Positions 43,873 to 55,263 of a stretch of 64,000 bases of DNA are shown here, piece by piece. Both the position numbers and the translations under genes were made by a program. How positions within the stretch are numbered: the stretch's first letter is position 1; each line of letters begins with the position of its first letter. This stretch comes from Trichaptum fuscoviolaceum (Eukaryota > Basidiomycota > Agaricomycetes > Hymenochaetales > Trichaptaceae): positions 5,761,974-5,825,973 of the forward strand of contig CAJSYZ010000007.1 of assembly GCA_910574455.1 (NCBI GenBank), in the 5' to 3' direction. Below the pieces are notes generated by a model. The model did no database searches. It was not told the DNA's origin and saw only the letters and a program-made list of their open reading frames with translations.

Positions 43873-44862
43873 ATGCGTGTGGGTGCTATACGACTTCAGC
43901 GCCGCGGGCTACAGCTTTTGCCTGAGGTGAGCTTCACGGGCGAAGGACGCAGTATAGAGATCGCAATGGCTGCATTCGACGCGGTCGAGCCCATACTTGA
44001 CCTACTCCGTCGTTCGTTCGAACGTGAGGTCGCCGAATGTACTTGTGACAACGGTTCACACAGCCTCATTGTGTCAGTCCGCGCCATCCGCTTCGCCAAC
44101 TTGGGTATCATATACTTTGTAGTAAGTTCTGATTGACTATGTGACGGAAGCGAAAGATCTGACTTTGTCAACGTATAGTGTGATTCCAAGCCTGCAACAG
44201 AGGCAAAACCCTTTCAATTCCAGCTTCTCCAACTAGAGCGTCGCGAACTCATTTCGAAGCTCGTATTGATTTACGCAGGCAATCCGAAACAGGTGGACGG
44301 GGAGGTGTCCAGCGCCGAAATGCTGCGAAGTCTCAATGACTTGATGGATTCGTTGCCTAGCACAGTGGCGACATCACCACTGCCTTTCCCTCCTTGCCGC
44401 CAGCCTCCGACTTTGACCCCATTGTCTTCTCCGCCCCATTCTGATGATGAAGATAGCTCAGACGATGGCTTTGATGATGGTGTCTCCGACTTCATTGTCA
44501 GCGACATCAGCATCACGACAAGCGACGACGACTACTATCCGGCACTCAATGTGTACGAGTCAGGCAGCAAAAGTCTATCCACCAGCGATACAGACAACAA
44601 TGGCGAGTCTGATTCAGATATGGAGGGTGACTCAATGTCAGAGATCAACGAAGCGGCTATGTCAGCTGAAGAGATGGACAAGGTGGAGGGAGCTCTAGGG
44701 ACGAAGAAGGCAGAGACATCATCCATTGCTGTCTCTGTTGACAATGGTATGAAGGTCGAGTCGGATGAGGACAGTATGATATCTTTGACGGACTCGGACG
44801 TCGAAGCTAATCCGTATGTCGGACTTGGTGATTGCGCTGAGCACCCAATAACCCTTGATTGA
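43873..44862 (+). CDS. Small unknown acidic protein, paralog 2 (310 aa)
   Basis: Exons 43873-44121 and 44179-44862 join in frame. The first half aligns with the 207-aa neighbour (ECTCDNGSHSLIVSV against HCPCNGRHIVIMSS; SAEMLRSLNDLMDSL against NAEMLGRLNHLLASL). The C-terminal half is a long acidic, serine-rich tail (SDDGFDDGVSDFIVSDISIT) not present in the neighbour at this length. No signal peptide or membrane segment is seen. Function unknown. Confidence 0.7.
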
Positions 44863-45784
44863 CATTCATGTCATGCAATGCACTTCAGTTTCTCTCGATG
44901 AATTACACTCTTCCGTTACTGTACTTCCCTCGTGTAATACGCCGTCTTCGATCCTTTCCCAAAAATTTCTTCCACTTTTCTCGATTTTCGGCACCATTTC
45001 CTGTAATTAGTAACTACCCTTAATGCAGTGTTGTCAACCCTTTCAATTAGTTTTGATGAATGATCACCAAAGAGTAATTCGAAACTCGCAATAGAGTTAA
45101 AAAATCCGGGGCAAGAAGTCAACGGGATCTATCCAGTACCTTATTGAGTAAGGTCGTCTACGTCTATCTCTTTGACCGCACACTAAAAATATTTATCCTG
45201 TCAGGTACACAATGTACATGAATGTATTCTGAAACCATTGGGTGAGTGAATTTGAATTTCGGGTACTTTTGTGACACTGATTCGCTCCATAAAAAAGAAT
45301 AAATGATTATTTCTTCACTATCAAACAATGGGACCTTAGTCTTGCCACCTGACGAAGTAGAAGGCGAAAATGTAAGCTGTTCATGACAATGGTCTAACAT
45401 TGCGCAACTAACTCCAATTCTATTCTTTATGCTTCCGATGCAATGCTGTGCACGCCAAGTTAGCTCCTGAATGCTAAAGCAATCGCATGCAAGCTAAATT
45501 AGTGGAAAAAAGAGAATCCAATGAGCTAGGGAAGCTAGTTGAGAGACGACTGGCAGCACTTACTGGCAGATTAGGTGACGAAGGCAAGGTGTCCGATGAG
45601 CTTGATACTATAGGGTAATTCATTCGTATTTTTTCCCTCTCAACCACGATTTATCTAGAATATAGTGATAGCGCTTACTGGCATGTTGTGTGACGAAGGC
45701 GAGGAGTCCGATGAGCTTGAATCCTTGGCTAAGTCATTTGGTTTTTTTCTTCTTAACTACAATTCAATATTTGGGTAATTACAG
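44863..45784. other. Intergenic region with a short imperfect repeat
   Basis: Two similar stretches near 45553-45610 and 45668-45735 (ACTGGCA...GACGAAGGC...TCCGATGAGCTTGA) form a diverged tandem duplication of about 115 bp. No gene is supported. Confidence 0.35.
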
Positions 45785-48700
45785 ATGACTGGCGCGTCTG
45801 AAGCCATCGCGGGCGCGTATGCCTGTGTACGAGGTTCTACCGGGACTGGGGCCGATAGACGGAAGGTTGGGGGATTCGAGATATTTGAAAGTCGTAAGTA
45901 GAGCAGCCTGTCCTCCATCTCCGCCCCCCACCCCACCCCCTTTTTTGTTTCTTCTTGTCTTCGTGCGATTCACCTGTCCACCATGCTTTTGCGCGCTAGA
46001 TCCCCTCTGCATGGCTCGCCGAAGGCGCGTCCGGCCCCTCTCCGACCTCTCCAGACTGGGCGCCCAGTGATGCACTGCTGCCAGGTAGCTGATTGAATGA
46101 AGTACAGCGTTGCTGTAAACCATCCACTACATCAACACTCAGCAAATGCTGGCTGAAGCAGTGTAGGGTGAATCAGCCTTGCTGTACATTGATTCAGGGG
46201 ATGCAAACCTAGGGAATACTAGGCAAACAATACCAATTGGGATTATAGCACTGGATAATAGAATAATGCATAGCATACCCACCGCTTTTTTAGGTTAATT
46301 ATAGCATTCAGGCACTGTTGATTGATAGCATGCTGTAATAAATCAGAATTTCATAATTTCCATCTATTTTGAGATATGAGGCACACCAGGGTCCAGGACC
46401 CTGAGGTCTGGCAGGTTCCAGGTCACTTGGTGCCGCTTTAGAGGAGGCCGTGGGAATAAATTTGAATTAGCCTTTGCAGATGCTACAGGCCTTCAAAAAT
46501 AGCATGAAAATAGCCAATAAATCAGAAAATAATCCTGGGCAGTGCCGCTTCGCCCTAGCGTGGGAACTACGCTTTTGGGTGACCATATTAGGGTACCAGT
46601 ATGTTCTGGGCCCCTCTGGGCCCTTCCTAAAGCAGTTAAAATCATTATAAAATAGATAATTATATTCATTTGCCTCTGCATATATGCACACTTCCCCTGG
46701 GCTTACTAGCAGCAAATAAAATGCACTAAAATCGGATTATATTAGTAGAAGTATATCAAACATGATCTGGATGGCTAAATATGGTAATACCAGCTGGGAA
46801 CATGTGTAGAACATCAAAACATGTTCTATTTTTACTGCTGAACATATGGGGCCCATTAAACCACATTGGGGTACCTCCGGAATACAAATTTTGATGAGAA
46901 TCCAATGGAACGTGCTAGACGAGCTGAAACGGGCTTTTACGGCGCTAAAATACGCTTTTTTCATATTGTTACAAATTATTCTAATATTTAAATGTTATTT
47001 TTGTTACAGCACTTCTACTGCACGTAAAGGCATCTATAAATAGTCAAAATGGTACAGAACAGCGAGGAGAACAATAATATGAGCTTGGAATAGCTACGCG
47101 GGGGCTATATATAGCTCTAACACGCTAATGGTTTTCGGAGTGCATGCAATTATTGTTAGTCTCTCATATGCATGTATGTACACTGTATTTATGTTCTGAT
47201 TGCTTTAAATAGCTCTTTATATATACCTCTCACGCCGTACGAGGTTTCGCGGCAATCGGAGCTCATTTGAAATTGATATAAGGCATACAAGTTTCGGAAA
47301 GATAGGTCGATTTTAATTTATTGGGAGGGTTATGGGCCAGGCACAGAGTGCCAAACAGTCACTATACATATCCTAAACATAATTCAAATACATGTTTGAG
47401 ATGTCATAAGAAGGTGGAAGTCATATGCAACATGGTAGGATGAAATGCTATATGTGATATCAGAATGTACATGATATGTCAGAAACACATATAACTTACA
47501 ATTTCCACCTGCATCCAAACCATGTATTTGAATTATGTTTAGGATATGTATAGTGACTGTTTGGCACTCTGTGCCTGGCCCATAACCCTCCCAATAAATT
47601 AAAATCGACCTATCTTTCCGAAACTTGTATGCCTTATATCAATTTCAAATGAGCTCCGATTGCCGCGAAACCTCGTACGGCGTGAGAGGTATATATAAAG
47701 AGCTATTTAAAGCAATCAGAACATAAATACAGTGTACATACATGCATATGAGAGACTAACAATAATTGCATGCACTCCGAAAACCATTAGCGTGTTAGAG
47801 CTATATATAGCCCCCGCGTAGCTATTCCAAGCTCATATTATTGTTCTCCTCGCTGTTCTGTACCATTTTGACTATTTATAGATGCCTTTACGTGCAGTAG
47901 AAGTGCTGTAACAAAAATAACATTTAAATATTAGAATAATTTGTAACAATATGAAAAAAGCGTATTTTAGCGCCGTAAAAGCCCGTTTCAGCTCGTCTAG
48001 CACGTCCCATTGGATTCTCATCAAAGTTGTATTCCGGAGGTACCCCAATGTGGTGCAATGGGCCCCATATGTTATGTATTAAAAATAGAATATGATCTGA
48101 TGTTATACACATGTTCCCAGCTAGTATTACCATATTTAGCTATCCAGATCATGTTTGATATACTTCTACTAATATAATCCGATTTTAGTGCATTTTATTT
48201 GCTGCTAGTAAGCCCAGGGGAAGTGTGCATATATGCAGAGGCAAATGAATATAATTATCTATTTTATAATGATTTTAACTGCTTTAGGAAGGGCCCAGAG
48301 GGGCCCAGAACATACTGGTACCCTAATATGGTCACCCAAAAGCGTAGTTCCCACGCTAGGGCGAAGCGGCACTGCCCAGGATTATTTTCTGATTTATTGG
48401 CTATTTTCATGCTATTTTTGAAGGCCTGTAGCATCTGCAAAGGCTAATTCAAATTTATTCCCACGGCCTCCTCTAAAGCGGCACCAAGTGACCTGGAACC
48501 TGCCAGACCTCAGGGTCCTGGACCCTAGTGTGCCTCATATCTCAAAATAGATGGAAATTATGAAATTCTGATTTATTACAGCATGCTATCAATCAACAGT
48601 GCCTGAATGCTATAATTAACCTAAAAAAGCGGTGGGTATACAAAAGTATTATTCTATTATCCAGTGCTATAATCCCAATAGGTATTGCATGCCTAGTATT

Positions 48701-49160
48701 CCCTAGGTATGCTGATTTACCCTATACTGCTTCAGCCAGCATTTGCTGTAGATGATGCAGTGGATGGTTTACAGCAACGCTGTACTTCATTCAATCAGAT
48801 GCTCTATATCATGCAGTGATTGCTGTAAGCTCATTCAATGAGTGTCTCTAGTACATTCAGCAAACACTGTATTTCATTCAATGAACTAACTGGCAGGACT
48901 GAGTGATGTGCTTTACTGGCCCGCAGGTTGATTTCCTGCAGTCGATGGTGCCTACGTTCCTAGCGCTCCCAACGCGCAGGAAAAATACCCTTCGCCGCAC
49001 GTTCTTTGCCACGGCGCTGACTGAATTTGTGATTCGATTTGCAGACAATTTGGGCCCATCGTACAACGTGAGTGAGCTGACGCAGGTGAGTTGTCTTCGT
49101 CAATTCATCTCCTTTAACTGACATGACTTTTTTGCCAGCGTCTCAACCGCTACTTCTGAA
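45785..49160 (+). pseudogene. 5' exons of the HMG/AT-hook-like gene, split by a large inverted-repeat element
   Basis: Exon-like pieces MTGASEAIAGAYACVRGSTG and WLAEGASGPSPTSPDWAPSD lie left of the palindrome; VDFLQSMVPTFLALPTRRKN, FFATALTEFVIRFADNLG and RLNRYF lie right of it. They precede the open gene at 49169 and resemble the N-terminal part of a gene family widespread in Agaricomycetes. A TGA (YF-stop-NQAMSDARR) stands between them and the ATG at 49169. I could not join the exons across the palindrome in frame. Confidence 0.5.
46073..48896. mobile_element. Large inverted-repeat element (arms ~1.3 kb)
   Basis: The arms 46073-47394 and 47521-48896 are near-identical reverse complements around a 126-bp spacer. 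Outer ends read CTGCCAGGTAGCTGATTGAA on the left and TTCATTCAATGAACTAACTGGCAG-like on the right. The last ~100 bp of the right arm repeat the ATTCAAT segment. AGTGATG occurs next to both edges and may be a target duplication. There is no coding capacity. A long single-stranded foldback would form a giant hairpin. Confidence 0.8.
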
Positions 49161-49168
49161 ACCAGGCA

Positions 49169-50796
49169 ATGTCGGATGCGCGACGGAAGACGAAGCTTGC
49201 GCGCCGCGGCATATTCACGACATCGACCGACTCCCTGGGTATCGATGTGAACAGCGCGGACGCAGCAGTCCTGGCCGAGCTATTTGGTAGAGCACCGAAA
49301 CCCACGAAGGCGACACCGTTCGCCGTTTTCTGTGTCGATTATCAAGACAAAATTGCCGAGGTACTCGCAGTCCGCATGGAGGACATCGGCAACCCCTCGA
49401 AGACTGCTAGCGAGCGCCAACATATTCGATCTGATATGTTTAATAGATTGTCCGACGAAAAGCGCAAGGAGTACGAAGTGGAGGCTGCAGCGATAAATGC
49501 TGAGAACAAGGCTTTTTTCGACGACCATGTTCCTGATCAAGTGATCTTCGAGTATGTACTCTCATATTCGTTGATACTGTATGCTAACAATACTTAATAG
49601 AAACCAGACTCACCTGACGGATGTCTTGCAAAAGATTGCCGTCGCCTTGTTGGGCCGAGGTAGATCAAAAGTCGGTGAGGGGATGATTCACTTGCAATAT
49701 GCACTGAAGGGCCCTACTGGACCTATTGTCCACAGGTAAGCTGTCTGTTTCGTTGTCGCTTCAGCTACTGACACAAGCATACAGTTTGGCAGTCAGTACT
49801 GTTGAGGCCGAGTATACCACCTCAAGTGTATTCAAGCTGCACAACATAGGTGATACTTGGGCAAACTACGCAACTGCAAAACTATACCAAGGTTTGTAAC
49901 ATATTCATTTGTTCGCAACACCTCTAACATGTGTTAGTAGATGAGCTTGCAGCAGCAGTTGCAGTCCCTGTTGCCGACACAGCTGCATCTGACGCAGTCC
50001 CTATTGCCGACGCTTCCGCAGTCCCTGCATCTGACGCAGTCGCAGTCCCCGTCGCAGTCACAGCCCCTGCTTCCGACGCAGCTCCCGTTCCCATAGAACT
50101 CGACAAGGCACCTGTTTCCGCAACCGAAGACCATGATGTCCGTGTGCTGTCTACGGGCGCAAGTGCGGCCCCGCCAGCCCCAAGTGTAGCCAACAAAGCT
50201 GTCATCGAGTCGCACACAAGCATTGGTGGGATTCAAGTCATCACGGGGGTTGCTTCTGCTTCTGCAATGGACGTGGATCACAATGTGGATCAGATGAACA
50301 TTGATTCTTCGGATTTTATTGAGGGTATGTTATTAATTACTCTATCTTGTATCACTTGCTTACATTCTCTTATACAGGCATGACGACATCGCAAGCCACG
50401 CCTGGGCTTTCGTCTCGAGTAGCCACACTTGACCTTGGCCCTCCCATGACTCAACCCGACTTTACATCGACAACGAACGACGTATCATCGAAGAAAAAGA
50501 GGTATGATTTAATTTATTGCATTCTATTTGAATTTAATACATTTAGTAATAGAGGCCGCCCTGCAAAGAATGCAGCTACGAAAGTCAAGCCGCCTGCGGC
50601 GACAAAGACAAAGACAAAGACCAAACCGCCTGCAAAGTCCCTGAAAAAGACCGTGCCTAAACCAACACCGCCCGCTACTAGACGAAGCACGCGGGTTGTG
50701 ACGGAATCAACTTGGCGTGAAGCCGCAAACAACATCGGTGAGTTTATTACGGGCAACTCTAATGTCATGCTAATATATGATTATTGCGTAGGCTAA
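49169..50796 (+). CDS. HMG-box/AT-hook-like protein (440 aa)
   Basis: Seven exons join in frame: 49169-49551, 49601-49735, 49785-49891, 49941-50324, 50378-50501, 50553-50737 and 50792-50796, all with GT-AG introns. An HMG-box-like helix-rich segment lies near residues 45-125 (TPFAVFCVDYQDKIAEVLA, MFNRLSDEKRKEYEVEAA). A valine/alanine/proline repeat tract follows, then a basic C-terminus with an AT-hook RGRPAK and lysine-rich KTKTKTKPPAKSLKK. This suggests a chromatin or DNA-binding role. It may be the 3' part of a longer gene whose 5' exons are cut by the palindrome. The DNA-binding call is moderate. Confidence 0.65.
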
Positions 50797-51472
50797 ACTG
50801 TCGTCGCAGTGCGTCGGCGCTTAATCCCTGTGGCGGCGCTTATTAACCACATGTCTCCATTCATTTGTTGTCTTGCTCATTGTCTTTGTCTGTCTACCTC
50901 TAATCTACAGTTAATTCATTAATTCAATTTAAATATCGTGCATGATCTTCTAAGCTGAATTAATCTGAGTCTAAACATTATATGAGACAGATTTCCAATA
51001 AAACATCAAATTTATTTGAGTGTTCATGCGTGCGGCGCATGCTTGCAAGGGATGCGCAAATCGATTCAGTGCTGATGGCACGTGACTTTACTCTCCGTGT
51101 CGCGAGTGCGCAAAGTGCACGTGCTTAATAGTACGTGTGAACAACGCAAGTGTGCACGTTAAGTCAACACATGATGATAGCGTGTGAGCTAAGCGCCATG
51201 CATAAGGACATGTCACACATTCTTAAAGGAGGTTATAACGGACACAACTGCCATATAGGGAAACGAAATTATTCTCGCCACAACTGCCAAATAGGGGAAG
51301 AATCGGATACAAGGAATTGGATCCAAGTTCAAATATAGAAATGAATCGGATACACTGTAATGACAGATTACGATACAACTTATGAGCTGTGGAGATCGAA
51401 AGAAATCCAAATAATCAATGCAGTGATGTAGATAGATCATAATTTTATTCACGTACTAATACAAATTCCAGT
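50797..51472. other. Intergenic region holding the right arm of the long-range inverted repeat
   Basis: A tandem pair AACTGCCATATAGGG / AACTGCCAAATAGGG lies at about 51246-51298, followed by the inverted-repeat arm 51300-51389. No gene is supported. Confidence 0.5.
51300..51389. repeat. Right arm of long-range inverted repeat (partner 689-764)
   Basis: The reverse complement of 689-764, ending CTTATGAGCTG, with one ~20-bp insertion near 51311-51330. It contains GAATCGGATAC twice. Confidence 0.7.
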
Positions 51473-51542
51473 CATGCCAAAATATAATCTGTTTGGAACT
51501 GTGGTCCAACATCCCATTGAAGTCCAGGCCGAGGCCAGGTAC

Positions 51543-52440
51543 TCAGATGGACTCTCGACTTCCGCTTCCGCTTCCATCTCCGTCCAACCTAATACCTCCA
51601 ACGCTGAGGTACTCGCCCTCCGCACCCAAACTTCCCATCAGGCAGATTTGCACCTCGTCAACATCATACACGCCCAGCTCTATTCGATGACCATGGTCAT
51701 GGTGTGGGGGAGGCCTTTGGACAGGTTGGCGGGCACGGGTCGAAGGGGTAATGTCCGTGGACGATGAAAATGGCACAATCGTGGAATTGGCGGGAGGAAG
51801 GGTGATGGAGACTTGCTTGAAAGTGTCCGAGGATAGGAAGGCATCGAAGTCGAATGGGATTCTGCGTCCATCGCGTGCGCGTGGTCGGCGGTAAACTGTG
51901 TTGAGGAGCGTACAGTGCAGCTTCAGCGGCCTGTGCCCGTCTTCGACGAAGTCAACTTGGATGAAAGAGGTGTTGATGAGCTCTGAGATGAATTAAGGAG
52001 GGAAATCAGGGTCGTGATTTGTTACATCCAGAGGAAAAGTAGGGATTGGAGATCAGAATACGACCATCACAGAACAGAATAAGACACGTACCGCAAACCG
52101 CCTTTAACCTCCCATTCTCTTCACTCTCGTCTGGACCAACAAATATGACATGCGCGTTTCTCGTTCCGCCACGATGCGGCCGCATTTTACTAAGCACTTC
52201 GAGCGGGATGCGGAGGGGCTGGCCATCCGGGATTGTGAGGACGCGTGATCGGAGAGAGGCGAGAAGTGCGAGAGCTGTGCTCAGCGTCTTCGGCGCCTCC
52301 GATGTCGCAGCCGGTGATGGCTAGGATGACGAAAGTTCAGTAGAGTCGTTTTCCAGTGCCATGACACCCAGCATCAAGTGCAGCATTCAGGGCGGTATAA
52401 CAATGCTTTCGTTCAACACGGGTATGGGTGGGTCGTTTGC
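51543..52440 (-). pseudogene. ASCC1-like 2H phosphoesterase pseudogene, copy 1
   Basis: The minus strand reads PPIPVLNESIVI, a TGA, LHLMLGVMALENDSTELSSS, APKTLSTALALLASLRSRVL, GQPLRIPLEVLSKMRPHRGG, RNAHVIFVGPDESEENGRLK, then RPLKLHCTLLNTVYRRPRAR and ELGVYDVDEVQICLMGSLGA. The order of two H-x-T/S motifs (here HLML, damaged, and HCTL) and the VDEVQIC...G motif fits the AKAP7/ASCC1 2H phosphoesterase domain. A TGA before the first motif and a TAG after SSS break it. The other copies share the TGA position. Confidence 0.75.
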
Positions 52441-52885
52441 AAGCAAGGAAGAGGTGAAGCCAGACACACGCGTGCGGAGGACAGGCATGTGGCCCTTTCA
52501 TCGCGCCATTTAGATATTCAGAAAGTCTGAAGTTGAAGAGAGGGTGTACGAGTGGGATAGAGAGGACTATTCAGCAATGGTGAGAAGAGGAAAACGAATA
52601 TAGTTGAAAGTTGTACAGTGTGTTAGTCGTGGTCTTGCGCGTCCGCACTACCTAGACCTTGACCTTGAGCAACGCCTCCTATACCATCTCCTCCCCTCAT
52701 CCAGTTGTGCTGTGCAGCCTGTGCTCGTCCTCGACCTGAACTAATTCCCATCGCATAACATTGCCTCTGACTGCCCTGGTACCACGGTGGACGGTTGACC
52801 CAAACGCTTGCATTAAAGCCTAGGAAGATCTGAGTTTAGTATTGACAACCGGACTTTCAAACTCCGAACTTGAACCCACTGCACC
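52441..52885. other. Upstream region of ASCC1-like copy 1
   Basis: Up to about 52640 it is similar to 59400-59540 upstream of ASCC1-like copy 2, so the duplication extends beyond the gene. No other gene is supported. Confidence 0.4.
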
Positions 52886-53580
52886 TAGTGTCCTCAATTG
52901 GTCGGGCCGGCCCTTTCTGGCCTGGGGTCAACCCTGACCCGACCACCCGGGGCGGGTCAGAATGGGGCCGGGTCGGTGAAGGCCACGGGTGGGCCAGGTC
53001 AAAGGTCAAGCAAAGCAGAGTCTTGCCTGACCACTTCTGACCCGGCCTGGCCCGGGTCAACCCTTGGCCTCATAAGTTGTATAATAGATGTATCTCAGAC
53101 ATATATTGACAGAAAATAAAGCTATAAATGTGTAAAATAGAATCTGGTTCAAACATGTGCGTAGTTTGCAGTTAACTTGAAGTGTCGGACTTAGAATAAC
53201 TTGAATTCCGGAGCGTGGGAAATGTGTCCGGTAGTCATTCTTTGTGCATGGCTCGAGCAATTGTTCAACTCTAAGATTAAAATCACATTAACAGGCATTG
53301 TTTTGTGGCCAGGTATGCTATATATTCTATTTATAATAGTAATTGAAATGTATATCTAAGATAAGCAGTGAATAGTGATCATATTAAAAGTATTGCTGTG
53401 ACCCGGGGCTGACCCGGGGTTGACCTTGGCCCGACCGCTACTGACCCGACCCAGTGGGTCAAAGGAGGTCAGGGTCAGGGTCGGAAACCGGGTGAAAATG
53501 TCTGACCCGGCCGGGTCTAAGGTCATGGAAAAGGTGTCCTGACCCGACCCGACCTGACCTTTGAGGACACTAACTGCACC
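52878..53580. mobile_element. hAT-like MITE of a second family, rich in GACCCGGG repeats
   Basis: The element is 52886-53572 (687 bp), with inverted ends TAGTGTCCTCAA and exact 8-bp duplications ACTGCACC on both sides. Subterminal regions are dense in TGACCCG / CGGGTCA motifs, and the centre is AT-rich. It has no coding capacity. TIR start and duplication length fit hAT. The ends differ from the 9031/36699 family. Confidence 0.85.
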
Positions 53581-53639
53581 GCGCCCACATGTCCTATCCT
53601 TACATCTTCACCAAGCTCATTCACAATATCCTGCCTATC

Positions 53640-54105
53640 GCTATGAAGAAACTTACCAGAAAGCTCAAGGATAAGCGGCACGCTCGAATCCCGAGAGAAA
53701 TAAAAAGTATCTCAAGACCGATCTAGGTGCAGCTTCTTATCTTCTGGGACCTGTAGGGATGTTCGTCGGCAGAGTCTTTGGAACCAATGGAGACCCGGAC
53801 TCAGACTCATGTGAGAGAAGGTCTATGCTATAATACTCTACTACTGCGACAACAGACGACCACCCTTAAGCAGGCGGAACGATAGAGATTACTTTTACCA
53901 GCCAGTCAGCCGAAGGATTAAAAAGATAGCTTTCCAAGTCTTCATTCCGAGCCTTCCGCCCTGCAGGATCTTACAGTACCTGGAGGATTAGCTTCTCAGC
54001 AATACATTGGCCGTTTCGAGTGTAATTTATCGGGATAGGTGGAAGCGCCTGCCTAGGATACAAGTTTCCGGGCTTGATGCTCTCGTGCATCATTTCCAGT
54101 GAGTT
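53640..54105 (+). pseudogene. Family X pseudogene, first exon only
   Basis: Residues KKLTRKLKDKRHARIPRE, then DYFYQPVSRRIKKIAFQVFI, PSLPPCRILQYLED and VSGLDALVHHFQ followed by GTGAGT align with exon 1 of X copies 2 and 3 (YFYQPVGRRIEKIAFRIAMP; LAGLNSLFHQTQ). Stops and shifts interrupt it, and no later exon follows. The hAT-like MITE lies 70 bp upstream. Confidence 0.7.
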
Positions 54106-55263
54106 TGATTCAAACCATAATAACTTGGATTCTTAATGCATACCCACGTTCCACCCGGAAACTTTCTATGTAGATCAAAATACCTTCTTCTCACAACCCT
54201 TCCCGGGAGAGATCCAATCCACCTCTCCAATGCAGATCTCCCGCTAATAAACCCCGTAGGGCAAGATCTGCTAAAAATTGTGAAATAATGGCGGTGAATC
54301 GGTCATTGTCTTGTACTTCACCCAATTCCTCGAGAAATCCATCCTTCCATTGTACAGATACAGATAGATACGTCTGCTGAATAGGCGATCAGCAAGTCAG
54401 TATAGCTGTTATGTCTGTAGTTGAATTGTGGCTTACCTTGTGCCGATCATTGGCAAATTGGCTTCAAACCAACAAAGGCACAAATAGAAGAGGCACTCAT
54501 CTTGGAGTTTCGTGGATACGCAAGCTGGCCGTGATCCGGACTCACTCAAGTCATACTGCGCAATCTTACACTGTCCCTTTTTGCCACACTTTATCCGGGG
54601 TAGTCCGAGAACAATAATTTCCGACTGTCCTACTAACTCGGTGATACTGATATTCACAGCTACAAAACCACCTCCTTATCTCTGGCTACGTCCACTCAAG
54701 CTCCACCAATACGCACACCACAAGCACTAGCCCAGGATTCCTAGCGCCAAATCAAACCGCTTTTCACTGCCATGACAGTGCGCCCATTGCAATAGCCAAT
54801 GTTGGAGGCTAGCGTCCGTGTCTATTCACACATGTCCCGGCTTCTTTGCGGCACGCTGTGTCACGTCAGAAAGAACAAAGGTACGACTTTCTCTTTACAT
54901 GATTGCATACTCAATTCTGGACGTTCAATGGGCCGACTAGGGAGATGCGGTGTACACTGCATGGGGCTCCTTATTAGTGAAACACTGCCCTCATTCAGGA
55001 TAGTATGGGAAACCTGTTTCTCGATCAACATTAATATCAACTTGGCCAATAAAGATAGCATTGCTTCTTTTTGATCCCCCTTTTACTCCAATCGGCTGCG
55101 TACAGGTCTCCGGTAGAGCACATGATAACCTGCGCTGATTAGCGCTAGCTCTGGAGTATTCATAAGCCTGGGGTTTCGACTCTGGCCAAGTTCTTTGTCG
55201 CCGACTTCCTTCTCGATCCGTCACTTCGATCTCTACTTCTCGTCTCCAGCTCACTGCATCATT
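54106..55263. other. Intergenic region upstream of family X copy 2
   Basis: No supported gene. Short open frames here (for example 54411-54617) lack recognisable features. Confidence 0.4.

Noticed and set aside
44535..44744. Minus-strand open frame in the acidic tail of the 310-aa gene
   Set aside because: It is the antisense shadow of a serine/aspartate-rich coding tract.
46467..48447. Two identical 82-residue open frames (46467-46715 minus, 48199-48447 plus)
   Set aside because: They are the two arms of the palindrome read in mirror orientation, not two genes.
689..51389. A Starship-type giant transposon
   Set aside because: No tyrosine recombinase (DUF3435) gene is seen near either boundary, and those elements are known from Pezizomycotina, not from basidiomycetes.
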